Positions 35,043 to 43,760 of a stretch of 64,000 nucleotides of DNA are shown piece by piece (within the stretch, counting starts at the first letter, position 1; each line of letters starts with the position of its first letter). The notes under the pieces are model-generated. The model was not told the DNA's origin. It saw only the letters and a list, made by a program, of their open reading frames with translations, and made no database searches. The DNA is from an uncultured Pelagibacteraceae bacterium. GTDB lineage: Bacteria; Pseudomonadota; Alphaproteobacteria; Pelagibacterales; Pelagibacteraceae. The stretch covers positions 62,001 to 126,000 of the forward strand of contig CACDWM010000001.1 in assembly GCA_902556505.1 (NCBI GenBank), read 5' to 3'. The position numbers and the translations under genes were made by a program.

Positions 35043-36128
35043 ATGCAAATAGAACAATTTGATACAGGTCTTAAGGGTCAAGAGAAAGTAGAAAAAATAG
35101 TCATCTCACCAGAAGAAAATTATAAGTCCAAACAAGTTGTCAGAAAATATTTAAATTCGATAGTAAATGATGGTATCTCTAAGCTTGATCAAAACCTTAA
35201 AAATGCGTTTTCTCAGAATATTAATGTTAATTGTTTTTACCCATTAAATGAATTTGTAGGAGTTGATGATTTTAAGGAAAAATTTTGGAAACCTCTTTTT
35301 AATTCATTTCCTGATCTTGAAAGAAGAGAGCAAATAGTAATTAGTGGCGCTTTTAGAGATAAAATCCAAGTAGGTTCAATTTCTTCATTATCAGGAGTGT
35401 TTAAAAATACCTGGTTGGGCATTCAACCTAATAACAAAATGGTAAATTTAAAGTGTTGTGAAATTCATCAGCTTAAAGATGGTAAAATTATTGAGAGTTA
35501 TATTTTAATCGATTTAATAGATCTATTAATACAAACTGGATCAAATCCAATTAATCTTTCAAGAGGATCTGAAGGAAATTGGTTAAATCCAATTAACACA
35601 GATGGTGTAAATTTTTTTGAAAAAGATATGGAAATTTCTAAAGAAAGTTTAGAGCAATCTCTTATCATGCAGAGAAGTTTAAATATAAAACCTGAATTAG
35701 AGGTTTCTTCTGATAAAGATCTTAAGGAGAGATTAATAAACCATCCACAAAAAAATTTTTGGCATGAAAAAATGATTTGGTATGGACCAAGTGGTATTGG
35801 AACTGCCAGATCTTTAGAGGGATTTGTAGACAATCACCAATTACCTTTTAGAAAAACTTTTAAGGAAAGAAATTATTGGAAACTTGGCCATTATTGTGAG
35901 TTAGGGGATGGAAAATTTTCTTTAACAGCAGGATGGAATAGTATTCAGGCAATATATGGAACTGAGGATTGGTTAGGATATAAATCTGAAAACCAAAAAG
36001 TAACTATGAGAGTTATGGATTTTTATCACCATGATGAAGGAAAAATTCGTGAAAACTGGGTTCCAATTGATATAATCCACATATTAAAACAAATTGGAGT
36101 TGATGTTTTAGAAAGTATAAAAAAATAA
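35043..36128 (+). CDS. Two-domain SnoaL-like (NTF2-fold) protein B
   Basis: This roughly 361-residue protein consists of two SnoaL-type domains (about residues 25-165 and 215-355). The first contains NAFSQNINVNCFYPLNEFVG and ends CCEIHQLKDGKIIESYILIDLIDLL; the second ends FYHHDEGKIRENWVPIDIIHIL. I prefer the ATG at 35043 (MQIEQFD) to the upstream in-frame GTG at 35013, which would leave only 20 bases to the divergent cupin gene. It is the first gene before the shared ABC ATPase, one base upstream. Its function is unknown; co-regulation with importer genes suggests a role in uptake-linked metabolism. Confidence 0.72.
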   Translation: MQIEQFDTGLKGQEKVEKIVISPEENYKSKQVVRKYLNSIVNDGISKLDQNLKNAFSQNINVNCFYPLNEFVGVDDFKEKFWKPLFNSFPDLERREQIVISGAFRDKIQVGSISSLSGVFKNTWLGIQPNNKMVNLKCCEIHQLKDGKIIESYILIDLIDLLIQTGSNPINLSRGSEGNWLNPINTDGVNFFEKDMEISKESLEQSLIMQRSLNIKPELEVSSDKDLKERLINHPQKNFWHEKMIWYGPSGIGTARSLEGFVDNHQLPFRKTFKERNYWKLGHYCELGDGKFSLTAGWNSIQAIYGTEDWLGYKSENQKVTMRVMDFYHHDEGKIRENWVPIDIIHILKQIGVDVLESIKK

Positions 36129-36129
36129 A

Positions 36130-37185
36130 ATGGCTAACATAAAATTTACTGGGGTACACAAATCATTTGGATCTAATAAAATAATAACAGATTTTAATCT
36201 TTTAGGTAAAGAAGATGAGTTTCTTGTATTAGTTGGACCATCTGGATGTGGAAAATCAACTCTTCTAAGAATGATTGCCGGATTAGAAAAAATAGATGAA
36301 GGTGAAATTTTTATTAATGATCAAAAAATTAATGAACTTCATCCTTCGAAACGTCAAACTGCAATGGTTTTTCAATCTTACGCTCTTTATCCTCATATGA
36401 ATGTTTATGAAAACATGTCTTTTGGTCTAAAAATTGAGAAAAGACCAAAGGAAGAAATCAACACAAAAGTAATGCAAGCTGCAAAAATATTAAAAATTGA
36501 GGAGCTTTTAGAGAGAAAACCAAAACAGTTATCTGGAGGTCAAAGACAAAGAGTGGCAATAGGAAGAGCTATTACAAGAAATCCAAAGATATTTTTATTT
36601 GATGAACCTTTATCTAACTTAGATGCTGCATTAAGAGCTGAAATGAGGGTTGAAATATCTAAATTACACAACCAGATCAAAACAAATATGATTTATGTGA
36701 CTCATGACCAAGTGGAAGCTATGACCCTGGCTGACCGAATAGTTATTTTAAATCAAGGAAATATTGAACAGGTTGGTACTCCTGAGGAAATTTATAACGA
36801 TCCAGCAAATATTTTTGTTGCACAATTTATAGGCACACCCAAAATGAATATTTTAGAAGTGAACGAGGAAAATGTTATTTCTAAAAATACAATTAAATTG
36901 TTAGGTAACGACATTCAATTTGATAAATTAAAATTAAATAAATCTAAACATTTTGTGGGTATTAGGCCTGAACATTTAAAAGCAAATCAGAATACAAAAT
37001 TTACTTTTAATCCTGAAATAGAATTAATTGAAAACCTTGGTAATGAAAAAATTGTATATATGAAAAAAGATGAACACCAATTAAGTGCAAAAATTCCGAG
37101 CAATGTTGAAATAGGGAGTTCCATAGGTTTTGATTTAAATGACATTTTTATTTTTGATGAAAATGGAAAAAGATTAAAATCATAA
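36130..37185 (+). CDS. Carbohydrate ABC transporter ATPase (MalK/UgpC type)
   Basis: This 351-residue ATPase has Walker A GPSGCGKST at residues 36-44, Q-loop VFQSYALYPHM, signature LSGGQRQRVAIGRA, Walker B FLFDEPLSNLDA and the switch His in VTHDQVEAM. A C-terminal TOBE/regulatory region starts near residue 235 (GIRPEHLK). It is the only such ATPase in the window, placed between two binding protein/permease sets that both lack their own. It may therefore power both importers. It is one base downstream of the SnoaL-like gene. Confidence 0.94.
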   Translation: MANIKFTGVHKSFGSNKIITDFNLLGKEDEFLVLVGPSGCGKSTLLRMIAGLEKIDEGEIFINDQKINELHPSKRQTAMVFQSYALYPHMNVYENMSFGLKIEKRPKEEINTKVMQAAKILKIEELLERKPKQLSGGQRQRVAIGRAITRNPKIFLFDEPLSNLDAALRAEMRVEISKLHNQIKTNMIYVTHDQVEAMTLADRIVILNQGNIEQVGTPEEIYNDPANIFVAQFIGTPKMNILEVNEENVISKNTIKLLGNDIQFDKLKLNKSKHFVGIRPEHLKANQNTKFTFNPEIELIENLGNEKIVYMKKDEHQLSAKIPSNVEIGSSIGFDLNDIFIFDENGKRLKS

Positions 37186-37248
37186 CACAACCTATAATTG
37201 ACTAATTTTAATATTTTCCCATTTTTATGAATAATTACCATGAATCAA

Positions 37249-37267
37249 ACACATACCTGATATGTGT
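37249..37267 (+). promoter_or_regulatory. inverted repeat upstream of the importer 2 binding protein gene
   Basis: ACACATA and TATGTGT form a 7-bp inverted repeat around CCTGA, 63 bases after the ATPase stop and 63 bases before the next start. It is followed by TCTTTTCTTTG, so it could be a terminator hairpin for the ATPase transcript. It could equally be an operator for the binding-protein promoter; a TATAGT-like -10 lies further downstream. Confidence 0.45.
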
Positions 37268-37330
37268 CAGTCTTTTCTTTGCTAAATAGAATCATTTTAA
37301 TATAGTTTTAAATATAAATTAGGAGGGGAA

Positions 37331-38662
37331 ATGAAAAATATAATTAAAATGTTTTGCGTAATTTCGTTTTTTATTTCGAATATTGTTTACGCAGACATAA
37401 AGTTTTGGACTACAGAAGTTCAGCCTGCCCGAATGGCTAAGCAAGAGGAAATGGCTAAAGCTTTTGAAGCTAAAACAGGTATTAAAGTGGATGTGATCCC
37501 GGTAGAAGAAAAAGATTTGGGAACTAGAGCTACAGCTGCTGCAGCAGCAGGAGACTTACCTGATGTTATCTATCACACTTTACAATATGTATTACCATGG
37601 GCTGAAGCAGGAATTTTAGATGTAGATGCTAATAACGCTGTTGTTAAAGAACTTGGTAAAGATACATTTGCACCAGGTGCACTTAACATGGCAAAAAAAG
37701 GTTCAAAGATTGCAGCCGTTCCAGTTGATGGATGGACACAAATGGTTGTTTATAGAAAAGATCTTTTTGAAAATGCAGATTTAGCACCACCAACAAGCTA
37801 CGCAAACATCGTAGCTGCTGTTGAGAAGCTATCAAAACAAAACGGAATGTTTGGTTTTGTTGCTGCAACTAAAACTGATGAAAATTTCATGAGTCAAGTT
37901 TTAGAGCACGTTCTTTTAGCAAATGGAGTTAATATTGTTAAAAAGGGTGGTATCAAAAAACAAGGTAAGAAACTTAAAGAAGCATTAGAGTTTTACAAAG
38001 TGATTGCTAAAGCAAGTCCTCCAGGAGAATTATACTGGAAACAATCTAGAGCACTTTACTTTGCAGGAAAAACTCCAATGATTATTTGGTCTCCATTCAT
38101 TATGGATGAGCTTGCAGGTTTAAGAGACTCAGCTCCACCAACAATTAACAGTGATCCAACATCACCTGAGCTAGCTTCTAAAACTGGTTTCATTACTAAT
38201 TTTAGTGGACCTAGTAATAAGAAAGGTGCTGCATGGGCAGATGTTAGATATTTTGGTATAACAGCTGATGCTGATACAGATGAAGCTAAACAATTTATCA
38301 TGTACTCAATGGATGAAGGTTATACAAGCACATTATCTATAGCTCCAGAAGGTAAATTTCCAGTAAGAAGAGGAAATTCAAGTGACCCTGAAGCTTTCAC
38401 AAAAGCTTGGAGCAAACTACCTGTTGGAGTTGATAGAAAAGCTCCTTTGTCAGATCTATATGACCCAGATGTTATTAATAACATTGTAGCTGGTTTAGAT
38501 ACTGCAAATAGATGGGGTGTTAAAGAAGGTGAACTATCAAGAGCGTCAAAAGTCATAAATTCTCAATTTATAAACAGAATCACTAGACTTTATGTTGATG
38601 ATCAAATTGATGTCGATGAAGCTGTTGATATGATTAACAAATCATTAGCTAAATTCAATTAA
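37331..38662 (+). CDS. ABC extracellular solute-binding protein, family 1, importer 2
   Basis: This 443-residue periplasmic protein has a signal peptide (MFCVISFFISNIVYA, cleaved before DIKFW). Its start has a strong AGGAGGGG site, in line with high expression. Family 1 features include FEAKTGIKVDVIPV, GDLPDVIYHTLQ, WTQMVVYRKDLF and, toward the end, APEGKFPVRRG. It should bind a sugar, oligosaccharide or glycosidic osmolyte, given the GH63/MGH-type glycosidase at the end of this operon. An intrinsic terminator follows the stop codon directly. Confidence 0.93.
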   Translation: MKNIIKMFCVISFFISNIVYADIKFWTTEVQPARMAKQEEMAKAFEAKTGIKVDVIPVEEKDLGTRATAAAAAGDLPDVIYHTLQYVLPWAEAGILDVDANNAVVKELGKDTFAPGALNMAKKGSKIAAVPVDGWTQMVVYRKDLFENADLAPPTSYANIVAAVEKLSKQNGMFGFVAATKTDENFMSQVLEHVLLANGVNIVKKGGIKKQGKKLKEALEFYKVIAKASPPGELYWKQSRALYFAGKTPMIIWSPFIMDELAGLRDSAPPTINSDPTSPELASKTGFITNFSGPSNKKGAAWADVRYFGITADADTDEAKQFIMYSMDEGYTSTLSIAPEGKFPVRRGNSSDPEAFTKAWSKLPVGVDRKAPLSDLYDPDVINNIVAGLDTANRWGVKEGELSRASKVINSQFINRITRLYVDDQIDVDEAVDMINKSLAKFN

Positions 38663-38674
38663 TTTAAATTTTTT

Positions 38675-38709
38675 AAAAAAGCGGATAATATATATTATCC
38701 GCTTTTTTT
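38675..38709 (+). terminator. intrinsic terminator abutting the MalF-like start codon, importer 2
   Basis: A 22-base perfect palindrome (GCGGATAATA...TATTATCCGC, 38681-38702) is flanked by A6 on the left and T7 on the right. This is a textbook bidirectional terminator shape. The last T is immediately before the ATG of the next gene, so the hairpin occupies the place where a ribosome binding site would be. Confidence 0.85.
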
Positions 38710-39969
38710 ATGAATGACACTTTAGCTAATACAGAAAAAAAAACTGCATACATCTTAACTTTACCTGCAGTCCTTCTTGTTTTTTCAATAATTTTATTTC
38801 CAATTTTTGCAAATGTTTGGATTAGCTTTAAAGAAGTTGAATTAAAAGATATCCGAATTCCAGAACCTAGAGCAAAAAAAATTGTAAAATCTATTTCTGA
38901 TGAGCCCTCTAAAATAAAAATATTATATAAATTAAGAAATAGTTCATTAATTCAAGAGATAAGAGATGTTTCATTTCAAGATAATTTTCCAAAAAATTTT
39001 GAAATTGAAAATTTAGATCCAAGATGCTCTTACAAAAAATATAACTTGAAATGTGAATTTGGAAATTGGCCTGCTAAATATAAGGAAAATTTCCAAGTAA
39101 TATTTGTAACAAATGATGGTTCAAAAATAGATAAAAAAAATCTTAAATCAATCAAACCTAAATTAGACGGTAAATCCGATAATATATTGCTTAATACTAA
39201 CTTTACTTTCAAAAACTTTAAAAAAGTTTTATTTGAAAATGAATTTATAGATTTACTCCTAACAACTTTTTATTACACATTTTTTGGAACTGTTGGCTCA
39301 ATAGTATTCGGTATTTTAACTGCTCAAATGGTAAATCAAAAATTTTATGGAAGAACATTTATGAGAAGCGTTCTACTTTTTCCTTATGTTGCTCCAGTTG
39401 TAGCTTTAGCTTATACCTGGGAACTTTTACTAGACCCAAATAGCGGTACCTTAAATAGTTTATTATTAAATTATCAAATTATTGAAACTCCAATAAACCT
39501 ACTTGGACAAAAATATATTGAAATCAGTATTTTGGGTTTTGATTTTAAATTAAGGTTAGCGCTTACAACAGTCATAATGTTTGAAATTTGGAGGTATTTT
39601 CCTTTAGCCTTTTTATTTATTCTTGCGAGACTTCAAGCAATTCCAAAAGAACTATATGAGGCTGCTGATGTTGACGGAGCAAGTCCTTTTCAAAAATTTT
39701 TTAATATTACACTACCCCAAATTACTGCAGTAATTTCGATTTTGTTCATGATTAGATTTATATGGAATTTTAATAAATTTGAGGACGTCTTTTTATTAAC
39801 TGGAGGTGCATCAGGAACAAGAACTTTACCAATAAATGTTTATCAACAAGGTTTTGCAATATCAGACATCGGAATGGGCTCCGCTGTTTCAATAGTAATC
39901 GTTGTTTTGCTTTTAATGTTTATGTTTTTTTATTTTAAACTTTTAGGAAAGAGAGTAGATGAGAATTAA
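38710..39969 (+). CDS. Carbohydrate ABC transporter permease (MalF-like), importer 2
   Basis: This 419-residue permease is longer than usual because of about 130 residues between helix 1 (residues 10-32) and the core domain. That insert contains Cys in LDPRCSYKKYNLKCEFG and is probably periplasmic. The EAA loop ELYEAADVDGASPFQKFFNITLP is near residue 315. The ATG is directly behind a terminator hairpin and lacks any ribosome binding site, so translation should be weak or dependent on unfolding of the hairpin. It overlaps the MalG-like gene by 11 bases. Confidence 0.9.
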   Translation: MNDTLANTEKKTAYILTLPAVLLVFSIILFPIFANVWISFKEVELKDIRIPEPRAKKIVKSISDEPSKIKILYKLRNSSLIQEIRDVSFQDNFPKNFEIENLDPRCSYKKYNLKCEFGNWPAKYKENFQVIFVTNDGSKIDKKNLKSIKPKLDGKSDNILLNTNFTFKNFKKVLFENEFIDLLLTTFYYTFFGTVGSIVFGILTAQMVNQKFYGRTFMRSVLLFPYVAPVVALAYTWELLLDPNSGTLNSLLLNYQIIETPINLLGQKYIEISILGFDFKLRLALTTVIMFEIWRYFPLAFLFILARLQAIPKELYEAADVDGASPFQKFFNITLPQITAVISILFMIRFIWNFNKFEDVFLLTGGASGTRTLPINVYQQGFAISDIGMGSAVSIVIVVLLLMFMFFYFKLLGKRVDEN

Positions 39970-41152
39970 AAATACAATATTATTTTCATTGATATCTACT
40001 TTTTTTTTAATTTTTTTAATTTCGATTTGGAAGATATTAGCAACATTGCAAGGTCTAAGTATTAATAGTTTTAATATAGAAATAATTTTGATATTTGGTT
40101 TTTTAATATCATTAGCTCACTTAGGAATAGGTGATAGAATTAAATCAATTTATAAATCCATAATTTTTTCTTCCATATTCGTTTTTTTTGATGGTTACTT
40201 AATACAAAAATTACCAATTTGGTATAATGTTGGCGTATTTTTAATATTATACTTTTTTACCAATAAAATTAGTAAATATACTTTTATAGGTTTAAAAGAA
40301 GAACACTCTACTCAAGTAATTTTATTTGATTTTTTAACTTTATTTGGAATTTTATTTTTTTCATTTGTAATACTTTTTCCATTTTACATGATGTTAGTAA
40401 CAAGTTTTAAAACGCAAATAGCATTGTTAGTTAATCCTTTAGATTTTAGTATAAATTTCAGCCAAGATATAAAAGATTTATTTAAATCTTATTTTGTAAT
40501 TTTTAAATCTTATAAATTTGGAAAATACATTGTGATTAGTACAATTGTTTCTGTCGGTACTGTTATTATCACTCTTCTTTTTGCAATACCTGCTGCTTAT
40601 GCAGTTGCGAGATTAAATTTCTTTGGAAAAACATTTTTGTCTACATCTATTCTTATAATATACATGTTTCCTGCAATAGTTCTTGTTATTCCGTTGTATA
40701 CAATATTTAGTCAATTAGGTTTACGTAATTCAATAGAGGGTTTATTAATTGTGTATACAGCAACAACACTCCCAGTAGCTATTTATATGTTACAAGGATA
40801 CTTCAAAAGTATACCAAAAGAATTGGAAGAAGCTGCAATATTAGACAAATTAAGTTGGTTTGGAATAATTACAAAAATTATAATTCCTTTAAGTATTCCA
40901 GCTATTTCATCTGTTGCTTTGTATGTTTTTATGATTGCTTGGAATGAATTTTTATTTTCTTTAATGTTTTTGGATAATCCAAATTCATTTACATTATCAA
41001 GAGCTATTCAATACTTAAGTGGAGATGCTGAAACGCCTAGACAATATTTAATGGCAGGATCAGTTGTAGTAACATTGCCTGTATTGTTTATATTTGTTTA
41101 TTTTGAAAAATATTTAGTGAGTGGTTTGACAGCAGGAAGCGTTAAAGGATAA
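39959..41152 (+). CDS. Carbohydrate ABC transporter permease (MalG-like) with extra N-terminal helices, importer 2
   Basis: This 397-residue permease is about 110 residues longer than a normal MalG. The first 115 residues hold about four extra hydrophobic helices (near 8-30, 38-55, 66-80 and 88-104) before the usual helix 1 (FGILFFSFVILFPFYMMLVTSFK). The EAA loop reads EAAILDKLSWFGIITKIIIP, where the normally invariant Gly is Lys. The C-terminus GLTAGSVKG is standard. It should pair with the MalF-like protein encoded just upstream. Confidence 0.9.
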   Translation: MRIKNTILFSLISTFFLIFLISIWKILATLQGLSINSFNIEIILIFGFLISLAHLGIGDRIKSIYKSIIFSSIFVFFDGYLIQKLPIWYNVGVFLILYFFTNKISKYTFIGLKEEHSTQVILFDFLTLFGILFFSFVILFPFYMMLVTSFKTQIALLVNPLDFSINFSQDIKDLFKSYFVIFKSYKFGKYIVISTIVSVGTVIITLLFAIPAAYAVARLNFFGKTFLSTSILIIYMFPAIVLVIPLYTIFSQLGLRNSIEGLLIVYTATTLPVAIYMLQGYFKSIPKELEEAAILDKLSWFGIITKIIIPLSIPAISSVALYVFMIAWNEFLFSLMFLDNPNSFTLSRAIQYLSGDAETPRQYLMAGSVVVTLPVLFIFVYFEKYLVSGLTAGSVKG

Positions 41153-42411
41153 TGAATAGGTTTATTAAAAATGCTCAAAAAATTTTAATTGGAAATAGAA
41201 AAAGAGGATATACCTTACCAACAAATAACAAACTTTATCCTGCTCAATGGAACTGGGATTCAGCATTTATTGCATTAGGATATTCTTATTTTAATTTAAA
41301 TTTTGCATTAAAAGAAATTAAGACACTTTTAGATGGGCAATGGAAAGACGGAATGGTTCCACATATATTGTTTCATAATACAAACACAAATTATTATCCT
41401 AACCATACGGCTTGGAATTGTGGAAACAAAGTTCGCTCGTCTGGGATAACTCAGCCACCAGTACTTGCAAGTATTTTAAAACAAATAATAGACAAAAACA
41501 AAATTTCTAAAAAACAAAAAAAAGAAATTAAAAAATTTATAATAAAAATTAAAAAATCTCATGAGTGGTTTATTAAAAATAGAGATCCCAAAAAAACTGG
41601 TTTAGTTTCAATACTTCATCCTTGGGAAAGTGGTTATGATAACTCTTCGCTTTGGGATGGACCAATGAGTAAAGTTAAAATTGAAAAAAATATACAATAC
41701 AAAAGAGCTGATAATAAAGTTGTTAATCCAGAACATAGACCTTTAAATATTGACTATGATAGATATGTAACGATTAAAAACGATTTAAGAAAAAAAAAAT
41801 ATAATCCAAAAAAAATTTACAATACTGCATTATTCAATGTTGTTGATATTGGATTTAATTCTATATTTCTTAAAGCAAATAAAGATTTAATCATTCTTTT
41901 AAAAAAATTTAATCTAGATAGCTCAAAAATTATTAATTATGTTAAATTTACTGAGAGAAATATTTTAAGATTTTTTGACAAAAAAAAAGGTACTTTTTTC
42001 TCATTTGATTTAAGAAATAAAAAAAAAATATCAGTCCCATCAATAACAAATTACTTAGTTTTGTTTGCCGACATTAACAATCATAAGATAAATAATGTTC
42101 TAATCAAAAATTTAAAAAAACATAACTTAAAAGAAAAATATTTCTTTTCTTCAATAAAACCTAATCACAAAAGCTTCGAGGAAAAACGTTATTGGAGAGG
42201 TCCTGTGTGGGTTAATTGTAATTGGTTTATATGCAAGGGTCTCATGAATAAGGACGAAAAATATTCAAAAAAAATTAAACAAAGCACTATTAGATTGGTA
42301 GAAAAAAAAGGATTTCATGAATATTACAGTTGCAAGAATGGTAAACCTATGGGAGCAAATAATTTTTCTTGGTCTGCAGCGCTCTATTTAGATTTAAAAT
42401 TAACCAATTAA
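41152..42411 (+). CDS. GH63/MGH-type (trehalase-like) glycoside hydrolase
   Basis: This 419-residue (alpha/alpha)6-barrel glycosidase has no signal peptide, so it acts in the cytosol on imported substrate. Family landmarks are AQWNWDSAFIALGY near residue 26, QWKDGMVPHILFH, the presumed catalytic acid Asp in WESGYDNSSLWD near residue 162, YWRGPVWVNCNWF, and the presumed base Glu in FHEYYSC near residue 384. Relatives include mannosylglycerate/glucosylglycerate hydrolases and glucosidase I. The start overlaps the permease stop by one base, tying it to importer 2 and suggesting that the ligand is a glycoside. Confidence 0.82.
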   Translation: MNRFIKNAQKILIGNRKRGYTLPTNNKLYPAQWNWDSAFIALGYSYFNLNFALKEIKTLLDGQWKDGMVPHILFHNTNTNYYPNHTAWNCGNKVRSSGITQPPVLASILKQIIDKNKISKKQKKEIKKFIIKIKKSHEWFIKNRDPKKTGLVSILHPWESGYDNSSLWDGPMSKVKIEKNIQYKRADNKVVNPEHRPLNIDYDRYVTIKNDLRKKKYNPKKIYNTALFNVVDIGFNSIFLKANKDLIILLKKFNLDSSKIINYVKFTERNILRFFDKKKGTFFSFDLRNKKKISVPSITNYLVLFADINNHKINNVLIKNLKKHNLKEKYFFSSIKPNHKSFEEKRYWRGPVWVNCNWFICKGLMNKDEKYSKKIKQSTIRLVEKKGFHEYYSCKNGKPMGANNFSWSAALYLDLKLTN

Positions 42412-42414
42412 TTA

Positions 42415-43701
42415 TTAATTAGAAAATCCGTATTTTCTTAATCTGACGTCACCTGTTCTAGCATGCGCTTCCATTCCTTCGTATCTAGAAATTCTTGCAC
42501 AAGCAGCACCAACTTCTTTTGTTGCGGCCTTACTCATTCTTTGAAAACTTAATGTTTTAATAAATTTTCCAACAAACAAACCACCAGTGTATCTTCCAGC
42601 ACCTTTTGTTGGTAAAATATGATTTGTGCCTGAGCATTTATCTCCATAAGCAACTGTTGTTTCTTCACCAATGAATAAAGATCCATAATTTTTTAATCTG
42701 TCGTGGTACCATTGTAAATTTTTGGTCTGGACTTCTAAATGTTCTGGAGCGTATTCATCACTAACTTTAGCAATCTCTTCATCAGTGTCACAAAGAATTA
42801 CTTCACCATAATCTCTCCATGCAGCACCTGAGTTTTCTCTTGGAAGATCTGGTAAATCTGCAATCAATTCTGGAACTCTTTCCATTACATAATCTGCAAC
42901 TTTTTTACTTTTAGTAAACAACCAAGCTGGAGAATTGTAACCATGTTCTGCTTGTCCAACTAAATCATATGCAACCATTTCAGGATCTGCAGTTTCATCT
43001 GCAATAACCGCAATTTCTGTTGGACCTGCAAATAAATCTATACCAACCTTTCCAAATAAAATTCTTTTTGCTTCAGCAACAAATTGGTTACCTGGACCAA
43101 CTAAAATATCTGCAGGGGCATTTCCAAACAAACCATTAGTCATTGCTGCTATAGCTTGCACACCACCCAAATTCATTATTACATCAGCTCCGCATAAGTC
43201 AGCTGTATAAACAATTGATGGATGTACTCCAACTCCAGGTTTTGGTGAACTGCAAACTAAAATATTTTTAACCCCAGCAACTTTTGCTGTTGTTACACTC
43301 ATTACAGCTGAAGCTATATGAGCATATCTCCCTGCTGGCACGTAGCAACCTGCTGTATTTACTGGAATAAGTTTTTGTCCAGCAAATAAACCATCAGATA
43401 ATTCAACCTCAAAGTCCTGACCATAATTTTTTAATTGTGCTTCAGCAAATTTTCTTACTCTTTCATGAGAAAACTGAATATCATCTTTAGTTTTTTGATC
43501 TAAATTTTTTTTTATTTCTTCAATTTTTTCTTTTGAAACAATTACATCACCTTCATATTTATCAAATTTTTTTGAAAGCTCCTTACAACCTTCTTCTTTA
43601 CTAGTCTCAATATCTTTTAGAATATTTTCCACTATTTCTCTTGTTTTTGTGTCATCAGTTGATGATGTTTTTGGTGATTTTTTTAAGTATGTAATTGCCA
43701 T
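42415..43701 (-). CDS. hpsN: Histidinol-dehydrogenase-family enzyme, HpsN-like (sulfopropanediol dehydrogenase)
   Basis: This 428-residue zinc-dependent NAD+ dehydrogenase keeps the HisD-fold catalytic elements: zinc ligands in VGQAEHGYNSP, EYAPEHLEV with the catalytic Glu-His, GTNHILPT and MEAHARTGDV. The motifs GTNHILPTKGAGRYTGGLFVGKF and GQAEHG...SPAWL fit HpsN, which oxidises 2,3-dihydroxypropane-1-sulfonate (DHPS) to sulfolactate, better than biosynthetic HisD. No his genes are adjacent, whereas sulfonate-type genes are. It is downstream of pta with a 59-base gap and has a good GGAGAG site. Confidence 0.72.
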   Translation of the reverse strand: MAITYLKKSPKTSSTDDTKTREIVENILKDIETSKEEGCKELSKKFDKYEGDVIVSKEKIEEIKKNLDQKTKDDIQFSHERVRKFAEAQLKNYGQDFEVELSDGLFAGQKLIPVNTAGCYVPAGRYAHIASAVMSVTTAKVAGVKNILVCSSPKPGVGVHPSIVYTADLCGADVIMNLGGVQAIAAMTNGLFGNAPADILVGPGNQFVAEAKRILFGKVGIDLFAGPTEIAVIADETADPEMVAYDLVGQAEHGYNSPAWLFTKSKKVADYVMERVPELIADLPDLPRENSGAAWRDYGEVILCDTDEEIAKVSDEYAPEHLEVQTKNLQWYHDRLKNYGSLFIGEETTVAYGDKCSGTNHILPTKGAGRYTGGLFVGKFIKTLSFQRMSKAATKEVGAACARISRYEGMEAHARTGDVRLRKYGFSN

Positions 43702-43760
43702 TTCTCTCCTTTATATTTAAATTTATTTAAATGAATTTCTTTTGAAATTCAATGAATCAT

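Noticed and set aside
42415-43701. Histidine-biosynthetic HisD
   Set aside because: GTNHILPTKGAGRY and GQAEHG with SPAWL fit HpsN-type enzymes better, and no his genes are adjacent. HisD activity is not formally excluded.
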